DNA from: Hyphomonas polymorpha PS728
GTDB taxonomy: Bacteria; Pseudomonadota; Alphaproteobacteria; Caulobacterales; Hyphomonadaceae
Direction of reading: 5' to 3'
NCBI RefSeq assembly: GCF_000685315.1
Contig: NZ_ARYM01000032.1
Location: 1-39,028, forward strand
Length of the DNA stretch: 39,028 bases
Below, piece after piece: positions 24,028 to 31,175 of this stretch (positions within the stretch are counted from its first letter, which is position 1; every line of letters begins with the position of its first letter). The position numbers and the translations under genes were made by a program. A model generated the notes under the pieces. The model ran no database searches. It was not told the DNA's origin and saw nothing but the letters and a program-made list of their open reading frames with translations.

Positions 24028-24741
24028 GTGATAGACGTACATTTCGTGCCGACACCTAATGGCCACAAGGTGTCGATCATGCTGGCTGAGCTTGATGTGC
24101 CCCACCGGCTTATTCCTTACGATATGCTGGCGGGCGATCATCTCACGAAGGCTTTCCGGCAGATCAACCCGAACGGGCGCCTTCCTGCGATCGTCGATCA
24201 TGCGCCTGCAGACGGCGGGGCGCCTTTTCCGGTGTTCGAATCCGGGGCCATCCTGCTTTACCTTTCGGAGAAGCATGGCGGCGCCCTGATGCCTGAGGAC
24301 ACGCGCGGCCGCTCGCTCGCGCAGCAATGGCTGATGTGGCAGATGGCCGGCTTCGGCCCGATGCACGGCCAGGCGCACCACTTCATCCGCTATGCGCCCG
24401 AAGGCCAGGAGCATCCGGTTACACGGTACCGCAACGAAGCAATCCGTCTACTGAACGTTCTCGAACGCAGATTGCAGGAAACACCCTATATGGCCGGCGA
24501 GGATTATTCAGTCGCTGATATCGCGACATGGCCATGGGTGCGCGCGGCACGGGCAATCCAGCTGCCGCTGGAGCCTTATCCCGCCATCCAGCGCTGGTCT
24601 GCAGAAATTGGGAAGCGGCCGGGCGTGCAGCGGGGAACCGAAGTCAGCAATGAGCGCAACCTCTCCAGCCTGCGCCCCCAACTCACCAAGGAAGCGTGGT
24701 CGAACCTGTTCGGTGAAAACATGCTGAAGAGCGGTCAATAG
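24028..24741 (+). CDS. YfcG-like (Nu-class) glutathione S-transferase
   Basis: A 237-residue glutathione transferase. The thioredoxin-fold domain (1-85) begins MIDVHFVPTPNGHKVSIML with Thr9 and Asn11, the glutathione-contacting residues of E. coli YfcG, and contains INPNGRLPAIVDH and FESGAILLYLSEKH. The helical domain (about 95-225) has QWLMWQMAGFGPMHGQAHHF and YSVADIATWPWV, both typical of the YfcG/YghU group. These bind two glutathiones and act as disulfide-bond reductases or peroxidases more than as classic transferases. Start is GTG at 24028, with AGGG shortly upstream. It is the second gene of the VOC-GST pair. Confidence 0.9.
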   Translation: MIDVHFVPTPNGHKVSIMLAELDVPHRLIPYDMLAGDHLTKAFRQINPNGRLPAIVDHAPADGGAPFPVFESGAILLYLSEKHGGALMPEDTRGRSLAQQWLMWQMAGFGPMHGQAHHFIRYAPEGQEHPVTRYRNEAIRLLNVLERRLQETPYMAGEDYSVADIATWPWVRAARAIQLPLEPYPAIQRWSAEIGKRPGVQRGTEVSNERNLSSLRPQLTKEAWSNLFGENMLKSGQ

Positions 24742-24770
24742 ATCTGACTCCATCATAATCCGACCACTGA

Positions 24771-24810
24771 TTGTAAACCAAGTTGACAGAAGCGCCAGAC
24801 GCGATACGCT
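24771..24810 (+). promoter_or_regulatory. Putative MFS promoter with module-2 half site
   Basis: TGTAAACCAAGTTGACA carries the AGTTGACA half of the 23350 element and agrees with it at about 12 of 18 positions. TTGACA (24783-24788), 16 bases and TACGCT (24805-24810) repeat the promoter layout seen before VOC copy 2. Confidence 0.45.
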
Positions 24811-24848
24811 GCCGGCCAAAGCGCGCAGACGCTTCAAAGGGGAGAAAC

Positions 24849-26177
24849 ATGGTTGAAACCGCTCAGGCGACCGCCGTTTCGGCGGGACCGGTGACCCCGG
24901 CTACACCGCTGCAGAAGACCCTCGCCCTGGTTATCCTGATGGCCATCGGTTCCATCAATTATGTGGACCGCCAGCTCCTCTCCCTGCTGATCGAGCCTGT
25001 CCGGCAGGACATTCCGCTCAGTGATACCGCCTTTGGTCTTCTGACCGGCCTGTTTTTCGCGCTGTTTTACGCCTCAATGGGGGTTCCCGTTGCGATGCTG
25101 GCGGATCGCATCAATCGCGTGAAGCTGGTTGCTGTTGCCTGCACAATGTGGAGCGTCTGTACCGGCCTGTGCGGGTTCGCGCAGAATTTCTGGCAGCTTG
25201 CCCTTGCCCGGTTCGGCGTTGGCGTTGGCGAGGCCGGCGGCACAGCGCCCTCCCTCTCCATCCTGTCGGACTATTTCAAGCCAGAACAACGCCCGGCAAT
25301 CATAGGCCTGTATACCGTAAACGGACCAATCGGCGTTTTTATCGGCATTTCGCTGGGTGGCTTCATCGCCGCGCAGTATGGCTGGCGGATGGCGTTCTTC
25401 ACAGTCGCCATTCTCGGCATTGCGTTGGCGCCAATCCTCTGGCTGCTGGTGCGCGAACCTCTGCGGGGCGCGACCGAAGCAGCGGCGCCGTCCAGCGCGC
25501 ATGAAAAGGCCCCCTCCCTGCTTTCCACAATCCGCATCTTCCTGATGTTGCCCACCTTGCGGCTTCTCCTTCCCGCCAGCGGCTTGCTCGCCTTTGTCAG
25601 CTATGGCCTGCTGAACTGGATCCCGGCCTTTCTCATGCGGGAGAACGGCATGGCCCTCGAACAGCTTGCGCTGTGGTTTGGCCCGGCCGCGGGGGTCTGC
25701 ATGGGCCTCGGAATTTGGGGTGGCGGCGCAATCGTAAATATCGGGGTGAAGAAAAGCCTGACGGCGTATGCCTGGGCCCCAGCATTCTCGGTGATGATCG
25801 GATGCCCGTTCCTGCTTCTGGCACTGTTTATGCCGGGCTGGGAACTGACGCTGATCCTGTTGCTTATTCCGATGGTCAGTGTGGTAATGTATGTCGCTCC
25901 CGCCCTCGCCCTGACGCAGAATCTCGCGCCTTTGCGCGCCCGGGCTACGGCGACGGCCCTGCTCCTGCTGTCATTCAATCTGGTTGGCATCGGCGGCGGC
26001 CCCCTGATGATCGGCATCCTGTCAGACCTCTTCACATCGCTGGGATCACAGAACAGCCTGCGCTGGGCGCTGGCTTCGACAATCCCCGTTTCCCTGCTCG
26101 CCATGGGGCTCTACATCATGATGGCGCGCACAATCACCTCTGATCACGAAACACGCCGTATACAAACCGGCATCTGA
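24849..26177 (+). CDS. MFS transporter, Spinster-like, copy 2
   Basis: A 442-residue twelve-helix carrier related to the one at 21379. Landmarks are GSINYVDRQLLSLLIEPVRQ in helix 1, the loop signature VAMLADRINRVKLV, FGVGVGEAGGTAPSLSILSD, and VREPLRG before the central loop. The ATG at 24849 follows AGGGGAG; 22 extra upstream codons have no ribosome-binding site and would cover the promoter. It is transcribed with the SnoaL-like and carboxymuconolactone-decarboxylase-like genes that follow with gaps of 35 and 13 bases. Probably it imports the substrate or an intermediate of module 2; direction and substrate are unknown. Confidence 0.9.
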   Translation: MVETAQATAVSAGPVTPATPLQKTLALVILMAIGSINYVDRQLLSLLIEPVRQDIPLSDTAFGLLTGLFFALFYASMGVPVAMLADRINRVKLVAVACTMWSVCTGLCGFAQNFWQLALARFGVGVGEAGGTAPSLSILSDYFKPEQRPAIIGLYTVNGPIGVFIGISLGGFIAAQYGWRMAFFTVAILGIALAPILWLLVREPLRGATEAAAPSSAHEKAPSLLSTIRIFLMLPTLRLLLPASGLLAFVSYGLLNWIPAFLMRENGMALEQLALWFGPAAGVCMGLGIWGGGAIVNIGVKKSLTAYAWAPAFSVMIGCPFLLLALFMPGWELTLILLLIPMVSVVMYVAPALALTQNLAPLRARATATALLLLSFNLVGIGGGPLMIGILSDLFTSLGSQNSLRWALASTIPVSLLAMGLYIMMARTITSDHETRRIQTGI

Positions 26178-26212
26178 CCTCAAAGGATAAGCAGACGCAA
26201 ATGGGAGGCTCC

Positions 26213-26605
26213 ATGTCCGAGACAGACATCCGTGCGCTGGCGAAGCGCTTCTTTGACGCTGTAGAAGCAGGCGATGTTGATACGCTGGTGGCCTGTTATG
26301 CGCCAGACGCGAAGATCTGGCACAATACAGACCAGGCCGAGCAGACCCCCGAAGACAACCGCAAGACCCTTGCCGGAATGGTTACCCGCATCAGCGACCG
26401 TCTATATGACAATCGCCGGGTTGACGTGTTCGCAGGCGGTTTTGTTCAGCAGCATATCCTGAGGGGAACTCGCATCCATGACGGCGCCCGGCTCCAGCTT
26501 CCCGCCTGCATTGTCTGCCAGGTAAAAGATGGCCGGATTACCCGGCTGGATGAGTATTTTGATTCTGCCCATGTTGCTGAATTCCGGAAATTTGCAAACG
26601 CCTGA
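26213..26605 (+). CDS. SnoaL-like / NTF2-fold protein
   Basis: A 130-residue protein with the cone-shaped NTF2-like fold: IRALAKRFFDAVEAGDVDTL as the opening helices, VACYAPDAKIWHNTD as the first strand pair, and ACIVCQVKDGRITRLDEYFD at the end. This is the SnoaL-like family, whose members isomerise, cyclise, dehydrate or hydrolyse small hydrophobic substrates, often in polyketide, steroid or limonene-type metabolism. The ATG at 26213 follows GGGAGG; an ATG four codons upstream overlaps that site. It lies between the MFS carrier and the carboxymuconolactone-decarboxylase-like gene, probably in one operon. Confidence 0.85.
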   Translation: MSETDIRALAKRFFDAVEAGDVDTLVACYAPDAKIWHNTDQAEQTPEDNRKTLAGMVTRISDRLYDNRRVDVFAGGFVQQHILRGTRIHDGARLQLPACIVCQVKDGRITRLDEYFDSAHVAEFRKFANA

Positions 26606-26618
26606 CAAGGAACACCTC

Positions 26619-27269
26619 ATGCCCGCTATCAGACAGGTTCCCCGCGCCGAACTCACTAACGCCACCATGCTGGCCTATTTCGAACGCCTGTTCGGCCCGG
26701 ACCGGGATCCGATCACCGAGCCGGGCACAGCGACTGGATCACCGGGTGACTGGTGGAGCGTTTTCGCCAACTCCGAAGAAGTGTTCGAGCACGCGGTTAA
26801 CGGCTTCAAGCTCTATCGCAGCCCGAACATCCATCTTGATCCGGTATTCCGCGAACTTGGACAGACGCGGGTTGGCTGGACCATTGGCAGCCAATTTGTC
26901 TTCTCCCAGCATTGCAAGCTTCTGCGTGCCCTGGGCGTTTCGGATGACAAGATCAAGGCTGTCCCGGCCTGGCAGGTATCTGATCTCTTCAACGATCAGG
27001 AACGCGCTGTACTGGCGTATGCGGACTGTCTATCTACCGGCCATGGCCGGACGCCGCCCGAAGTGATGGCCAAGCTCAAGACCTTCCTCAGCGATGAGGA
27101 AATCCTGGAGTTCACCTACATCGTATCCATGTATGTGATGCACGCCATCATGTCCCGCGCGCTGAAGACCGAATTCGATGACCGGCCTGAAGCGATTGTG
27201 GAGGTCGATGCCCCCGAAGGCTTCAGCACGGCAGATTTCCTCTCCTCACGCCCCTCCGATCAGCGCTGA
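26619..27269 (+). CDS. Carboxymuconolactone decarboxylase family (AhpD-like) protein
   Basis: A 216-residue all-helical protein of the CMD/AhpD family: LGQTRVGWTIGSQFVFSQHC, LLRALGVSDDKIKAVPAWQV and FNDQERAVLAYADCLST are the family text. True AhpD proteins use a CxxC pair; here one Cys (in SQHCK) remains at that place, so a thiol peroxidase role is doubtful and a decarboxylase-like or isomerase role, or none, is possible. AAGGAAC precedes the ATG at 26619. Its 3' end overlaps the convergent gntR gene by 10 bases. Confidence 0.87.
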   Translation: MPAIRQVPRAELTNATMLAYFERLFGPDRDPITEPGTATGSPGDWWSVFANSEEVFEHAVNGFKLYRSPNIHLDPVFRELGQTRVGWTIGSQFVFSQHCKLLRALGVSDDKIKAVPAWQVSDLFNDQERAVLAYADCLSTGHGRTPPEVMAKLKTFLSDEEILEFTYIVSMYVMHAIMSRALKTEFDDRPEAIVEVDAPEGFSTADFLSSRPSDQR

Positions 27270-27931
27270 CCGGCCGTGTCGCCGGGGCTACGCTGAGCGA
27301 GGTCCCGGCGGATGGCTGCAAATGCCGCCTTGATGTGACCCGTCATTACTGCCTCCGCCCAGCGGCCGTCCCTCGCGCGGAACGCCGCGATGAGTTCGCG
27401 GTGATGCCGCATGGAGCGTTCGCGCTCGTCGGCAGAATAGCGCGCCAGCGTGCGCAGAACCAAGGGCGTTTCCACAACCAGCCCAGCCACACTCAATAGC
27501 CGGGCGCTGCGGGCGGCTTCCAGAATGATTCGGTGAAACCGGCTGTTGGCGCCAGCCGCCTCCGGAGTATGATCTGCGCCTTTCCTGACGAGCGCTTCCA
27601 TCTGGTCGGCCAGCGCCTCCAGTTCTGCAATCTCGGCCTCCGAAATCCGCGTGGCGGCGCGGGCCGCGCCATACCCTTCGATCAGGGTTCGCAATTCATA
27701 CAGTGCCTCAAGATCTTCATCTCCCGGATCAGCAACCTGCGCGCCATAGTTGGGGCTGAACTCGGCCAGGCCCTCATTCACGAGGCGGCGCAATGCCTCA
27801 CGTACCGGCGTACGCGATACGTTGCAAAGAGCGGTGAGGTCTGATTCGATCAGCCGGTGCCCCGGCGGAAAACGGCCGGAGATGATCTCCTCCCGGATGA
27901 TTTCATACGCCTGAACACTGGCACTCGCCAT
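27260..27931 (-). CDS. GntR family regulator, FCD (FadR-type) subgroup
   Basis: A 223-residue regulator. The N-terminal winged helix (about 5-70) contains AYEIIREEIISGRFPPGHRL and the recognition helices LTALCNVSRTPVREALRRLV; the C-terminal FCD domain (about 80-205) has LYELRTLIEGYGAARAA, NSRFHRIILEAA and MRHHRELIAAF, with His residues that bind a metal and a carboxylate effector in this subgroup. The ATG at 27931 begins a normal GntR N-terminus; 35 upstream codons are not needed. It is divergent from the CoA-transferase/ligase operon, and two TTGTATACAA-type palindromes lie in between, so it probably represses that operon until an organic acid or acyl-CoA binds. Confidence 0.92.
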   Translation of the reverse strand: MASASVQAYEIIREEIISGRFPPGHRLIESDLTALCNVSRTPVREALRRLVNEGLAEFSPNYGAQVADPGDEDLEALYELRTLIEGYGAARAATRISEAEIAELEALADQMEALVRKGADHTPEAAGANSRFHRIILEAARSARLLSVAGLVVETPLVLRTLARYSADERERSMRHHRELIAAFRARDGRWAEAVMTGHIKAAFAAIRRDLAQRSPGDTAGQR

Positions 27932-28026
27932 CACCTGACCCTCGATACCACCCTTGCTGATCCTGTCGTCACCCTGCCGGGGATTCCTCCCCACGGCTAG
28001 GCAGATGATCGGGCCACAGCTCCACT

Positions 28027-28036
28027 TTGTATACAA
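28027..28036. promoter_or_regulatory. GntR (FCD) operator, copy 1
   Basis: TTGTATACAA is a perfect 10-base palindrome of the type bound by FCD-group GntR proteins. It is 95 bases upstream of the gntR start and may serve autoregulation. Confidence 0.6.
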
Positions 28037-28059
28037 TAGATTCGTTTATGACTTGAAAA

Positions 28060-28099
28060 CGTCAATTTATTTGTCATTATGGGTGTAATTGAATACAAA
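28060..28099 (+). promoter_or_regulatory. Dual-control promoter of the CoA-transferase operon
   Basis: CGTCAATTTATTTGTCAT (28060-28077) equals the 18-base element at 23349 in 16 positions and covers a -35 TTGTCA (28071-28076). TACAAA (28094-28099) after 17 bases is a fair -10. TTGAATACAA (28089-28098), one base from the GntR palindrome, covers that -10. MarR module 2 and GntR may thus both control this promoter. Confidence 0.5.
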
Positions 28100-28118
28100 A
28101 TGTCCAAGGGAGGGAAAA

Positions 28119-29327
28119 ATGAGCGCCACCAGCGGATCCCCGCAGCCCGGCTCCCTGCACGGCATCCGCGTGGTTGAAATGGGCCAGCTGATTGCGGGCC
28201 CCTTTTGCGGCCAGCTGCTGGGCGATTTCGGCGCCGACGTCATCAAGATCGAACCGCCAGGGACTGGTGACGCGCTTCGCCAGTGGGGACAGCCAGGCTA
28301 CCCCCTGTTCTGGGAAGTGCTGGGCCGCAACAAGCGCTCTGTCACTGCCAATCTGCGCACAGAAGAAGGCCAGGCGCTCGCTCGCCAGCTCATTGCAGGT
28401 GCCGACATCCTGATTGAAAACTTCCGGCCAGGTACGCTGGAGCAATGGGGCCTTTCCCCAGAAGACCTGATGGCGGAGAACCCTCGCCTCATCATCGTAC
28501 GTGTATCCGGCTACGGACAAACCGGCCCTTACGCGGGTAGAGCGGGCTTCGGCGGTATCGGAGAGGCGATGGGGGGCTGGCGGCGCGTCGTGGGCGATCC
28601 TGATCGCCCGCCTGCCCGCATGGGAGTGTCCATTGGCGACAGCTTGGCCGCAACCTTTGCCTGTCTTGGCGCGCTCGCTGCGCTGGAAGCGCGCCATCGC
28701 ACCGGCAAGGGGCAAATCGTGGACTCCTCTCTCTATGAAGCCGTTCTGCATGTCATGGAAAGCCTGGTGCCCGACTACGCCATCGGCAACTTCACGCGGG
28801 AGCGCTCGGGCTCCATTCTGCCCGGGGTCGCGCCCTCAAACGTATACCCCACGGCTGACGGGTATTACCTAATCGCCGCCAATCAGGATTCCGTTTTCCG
28901 GCGCCTCTGCGGCGCGATGGGGCAGCCCGATCTGGCAGAGAACCCAAGCTACGCGACCCACATCGCCCGCGGCAACCACCAGAAGGAACTCGACGAGATT
29001 ATCGCTGCCTGGACCCGCACACTGACGACCGACACTCTGGAACACATGATGGCGGATGCCGGCGTTCCTGCGGGGAGGATGTATACCCCGGCCGATATGC
29101 TCGCAGACCCGCAGTTCAAGGCGCGCCAGTCCCTGATCGAGATTGACCATCCCAAATGGGGGAAATTGCCGATGCAAAATGCCTTCCCCAAGCTGTCCGG
29201 AACCCCCGGCGGGGTACGCCGTCCGGCGCCGGCACTTCCGGGCCAGGACAATCTCGCCGTTTACGGAGCAGACCTCGGACTGAGTGAGAGCGAACTGGCA
29301 TCCCTGCAACAACGCGGCATCATCTGA
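28119..29327 (+). CDS. Class III CoA-transferase (CaiB/BaiF family)
   Basis: A 402-residue family III CoA-transferase, which moves CoA between carboxylic acids through an aspartyl-CoA intermediate as an interlocked dimer. Typical text: GIRVVEMGQLIAGPFCGQLL, GDFGADVIKIEPPGTGD, WEVLGRNKRSVTANLRTEEG, ADILIENFRPGTLEQWGL and IIVRVSGYGQTGPYAGR. The probable nucleophile is the Asp in MGVSIGDSLAA, about residue 175. AAGGGAGGG precedes the ATG at 28119. The acyl-CoA ligase follows after 26 bases. Substrate unknown; a dicarboxylate such as a methyl- or hydroxy-succinate type acid would fit the LeuCD-like chemistry upstream. Confidence 0.93.
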   Translation: MSATSGSPQPGSLHGIRVVEMGQLIAGPFCGQLLGDFGADVIKIEPPGTGDALRQWGQPGYPLFWEVLGRNKRSVTANLRTEEGQALARQLIAGADILIENFRPGTLEQWGLSPEDLMAENPRLIIVRVSGYGQTGPYAGRAGFGGIGEAMGGWRRVVGDPDRPPARMGVSIGDSLAATFACLGALAALEARHRTGKGQIVDSSLYEAVLHVMESLVPDYAIGNFTRERSGSILPGVAPSNVYPTADGYYLIAANQDSVFRRLCGAMGQPDLAENPSYATHIARGNHQKELDEIIAAWTRTLTTDTLEHMMADAGVPAGRMYTPADMLADPQFKARQSLIEIDHPKWGKLPMQNAFPKLSGTPGGVRRPAPALPGQDNLAVYGADLGLSESELASLQQRGII

Positions 29328-29353
29328 GCCGGGCAGCGGAGGAGAGAAATTTC

Positions 29354-31003
29354 ATGCACGGCCTGATGCAGGAAGCAGAACTTACACTGGACCGGCTGCT
29401 CACCCACGCCGCCCGTTGGCACGGCCAAACGCCGATTACATCGCGTTCAGCGCGGGGCCAGATCAGCCGCACAGATTACGCCACGCTTGCGCGGCGGGCC
29501 CAGCGCGTCTCCAACGCGCTGCGCGCTGCCGGCATCGCCAAGGACGACAGGGTCGGCACGCTGGGCTGGAACGGTCATCAGCATTTCGAGGCCTGGTATG
29601 GCATCATTGGCATCGGCGCCATCTGCCATACGCTGAACCCGCGCCTTCTCAACGATCAGATTGCCTATCTCGTAAATCATGCGCAAGACCGGATCATTCT
29701 GGCTGATGGTGCCTGCCGCAGCATTCTCGAGGACATTCTCCCCTCCTGCCCCAGCGTCGAAGCCGTTATTATCCTGGACGAGGAGGCGCCCGCGCCCTTC
29801 TCCAGCTGCCCTGTTCCGGTGACGGGGTATGAAGCGTGGATTAATCCGCATACGGAAACTGTAGAATGGGGGAAATTTGAGGAGCGCCAGGCCGCAGGTC
29901 TCTGCTATACATCCGGCACGACGGGAAACCCCAAGGGCGTTCTTTACTCGCACCGCTCCAACTATCTTCACGCGCTGATGGTTCTTGGGCCTGACGCTCT
30001 GAACCTGTCGGCACGAGACACGGTGCTTCTGGCCGTGCCGATGTATCATGCCAATGCCTGGGGCGTGGTTTATGCAGCTCCCATGGTTGGCGCGAGCCTT
30101 GTCCTGCCGGGGCAACGGCTTGATGGCGCCTCCCTTTATGAACTTATGGAATCCGAAGGCGTAACCTATTCCGCCGGAGTGCCCACCATCTGGCAGATGC
30201 TTCTGGCACACCTGCGTGAAACCGGCGCCTCTTTCTCCACCCTTCAGCGGGTCACCGTGGGCGGCTCGGCCTGCCCGGAGTCGATCATTCGCGAATTCCG
30301 CGACCGGCATGGCGTTGATGTTATCCAGGGCTGGGGCATGACCGAAACCTCTCCGCTGGCAACCGTGTCCATTCCGAACCGGCGCATCAATACGCTCACG
30401 GACGAAGAGAAGATTGGCTGGAAACTGAAGCAAGGCCGTCCCCTGGCGGGCATCGACCTGAAGCTTGTTGACGATGCGGGCGCGCCTCTCCCGCATGATG
30501 GACGCACCCCCGGCCGCTTGCTGACACGCGGTCCGACCATTGCCTCGCAATACTACGGCGAGCCCCATAACGCACTGGATTCTGAAGGGTTTTTTGACAC
30601 CGGCGACATCGCCACGCTGGACGGGGACGGCTATATGCAGATCACCGATCGCGCCAAGGATGTCATAAAGTCCGGGGGAGAATGGATCAGTTCGGTTGAT
30701 GTCGAGAACATCGCAATGGGCCACCCGGCCGCAGATCTCTGCGCAGTCATCGGCATTCCCCACCCCAAATGGGACGAGCGCCCTTTGTTGCTCGTGAAAC
30801 TCCGGAAGGGCGCCGCCGCAACCGCTGCGGAGATGCTCGCATTCCTTGAGGGCAAGATCGCCACCTGGTGGATGCCGGACCGGGTGGAGTTCATTGACGA
30901 GATGCCCACGGGCCCCACCGGAAAGATCGACAAGAAAAAGCTGAGAGACCAGTTCGGCGGCGTGACGTTCGTAAAGACGTCAGAAAACAGGGAAAACAGT
31001 TAG
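29354..31003 (+). CDS. Acyl-CoA ligase, AMP-forming (long-chain / DmdB-like group)
   Basis: A 549-residue member of the adenylate-forming ANL superfamily. The N-terminus MHGLMQEAELTLDRLLTHAA is typical of the FadD/DmdB-related group. The phosphate loop is YTSGTTGNPKGVLYSHRS (about 185-202), followed by PMYHANAWG, GVPTIWQMLL, GWGMTETSP, the hinge region FFDTGDIATLDGDGY and ITDRAKDVIKSGGEWIS, and the catalytic lysine near the end in PTGPTGKIDKKKL. It converts a carboxylic acid, ATP and CoA to acyl-CoA, AMP and pyrophosphate. GGAGGAGAG precedes the ATG. The preceding CoA-transferase and this ligase give the operon two ways to activate acids, perhaps acting on different intermediates. Confidence 0.93.
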   Translation: MHGLMQEAELTLDRLLTHAARWHGQTPITSRSARGQISRTDYATLARRAQRVSNALRAAGIAKDDRVGTLGWNGHQHFEAWYGIIGIGAICHTLNPRLLNDQIAYLVNHAQDRIILADGACRSILEDILPSCPSVEAVIILDEEAPAPFSSCPVPVTGYEAWINPHTETVEWGKFEERQAAGLCYTSGTTGNPKGVLYSHRSNYLHALMVLGPDALNLSARDTVLLAVPMYHANAWGVVYAAPMVGASLVLPGQRLDGASLYELMESEGVTYSAGVPTIWQMLLAHLRETGASFSTLQRVTVGGSACPESIIREFRDRHGVDVIQGWGMTETSPLATVSIPNRRINTLTDEEKIGWKLKQGRPLAGIDLKLVDDAGAPLPHDGRTPGRLLTRGPTIASQYYGEPHNALDSEGFFDTGDIATLDGDGYMQITDRAKDVIKSGGEWISSVDVENIAMGHPAADLCAVIGIPHPKWDERPLLLVKLRKGAAATAAEMLAFLEGKIATWWMPDRVEFIDEMPTGPTGKIDKKKLRDQFGGVTFVKTSENRENS

Positions 31004-31011
31004 ATTACTAA
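31000..31011. promoter_or_regulatory. Weak MarR-type operator candidate, copy 7
   Basis: TTAGATTACTAA matches TTAGNTAGCTAA at 10 of 12 positions and overlaps the ligase stop codon. It may be an auxiliary site for the TBDR promoter downstream. Confidence 0.3.
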
Positions 31012-31095
31012 CCAACAATCCCGGTCAACTCGGACACCTTACCTTACTACCAGCCTGAAATGCACTTCATCCGGATACGTCACACAAGTCTGTCC

Positions 31096-31129
31096 TTGCC
31101 GAGTGCACAAATATCAATTAGCTAACTAA
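31096..31129 (+). promoter_or_regulatory. TBDR promoter with MarR-type operator, copy 8
   Basis: TTAGCTAACTAA (31118-31129) is the exact reverse complement of TTAGTTAGCTAA. TTGCCG (31096-31101) and TAGCTA (31119-31124), 17 bases apart, form a weak promoter whose -10 is inside the operator. This ties the TBDR to the regulon 10 kb upstream. Confidence 0.5.
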
Positions 31130-31175
31130 CCAAATAAGGCCGGACAGGACGATACCGGCACACAGGGAGGAACAA

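Noticed and set aside
29447..30763. 438-residue open frame antisense to the acyl-CoA ligase
   Set aside because: No motif or start signal; the ligase frame has all ANL motifs.
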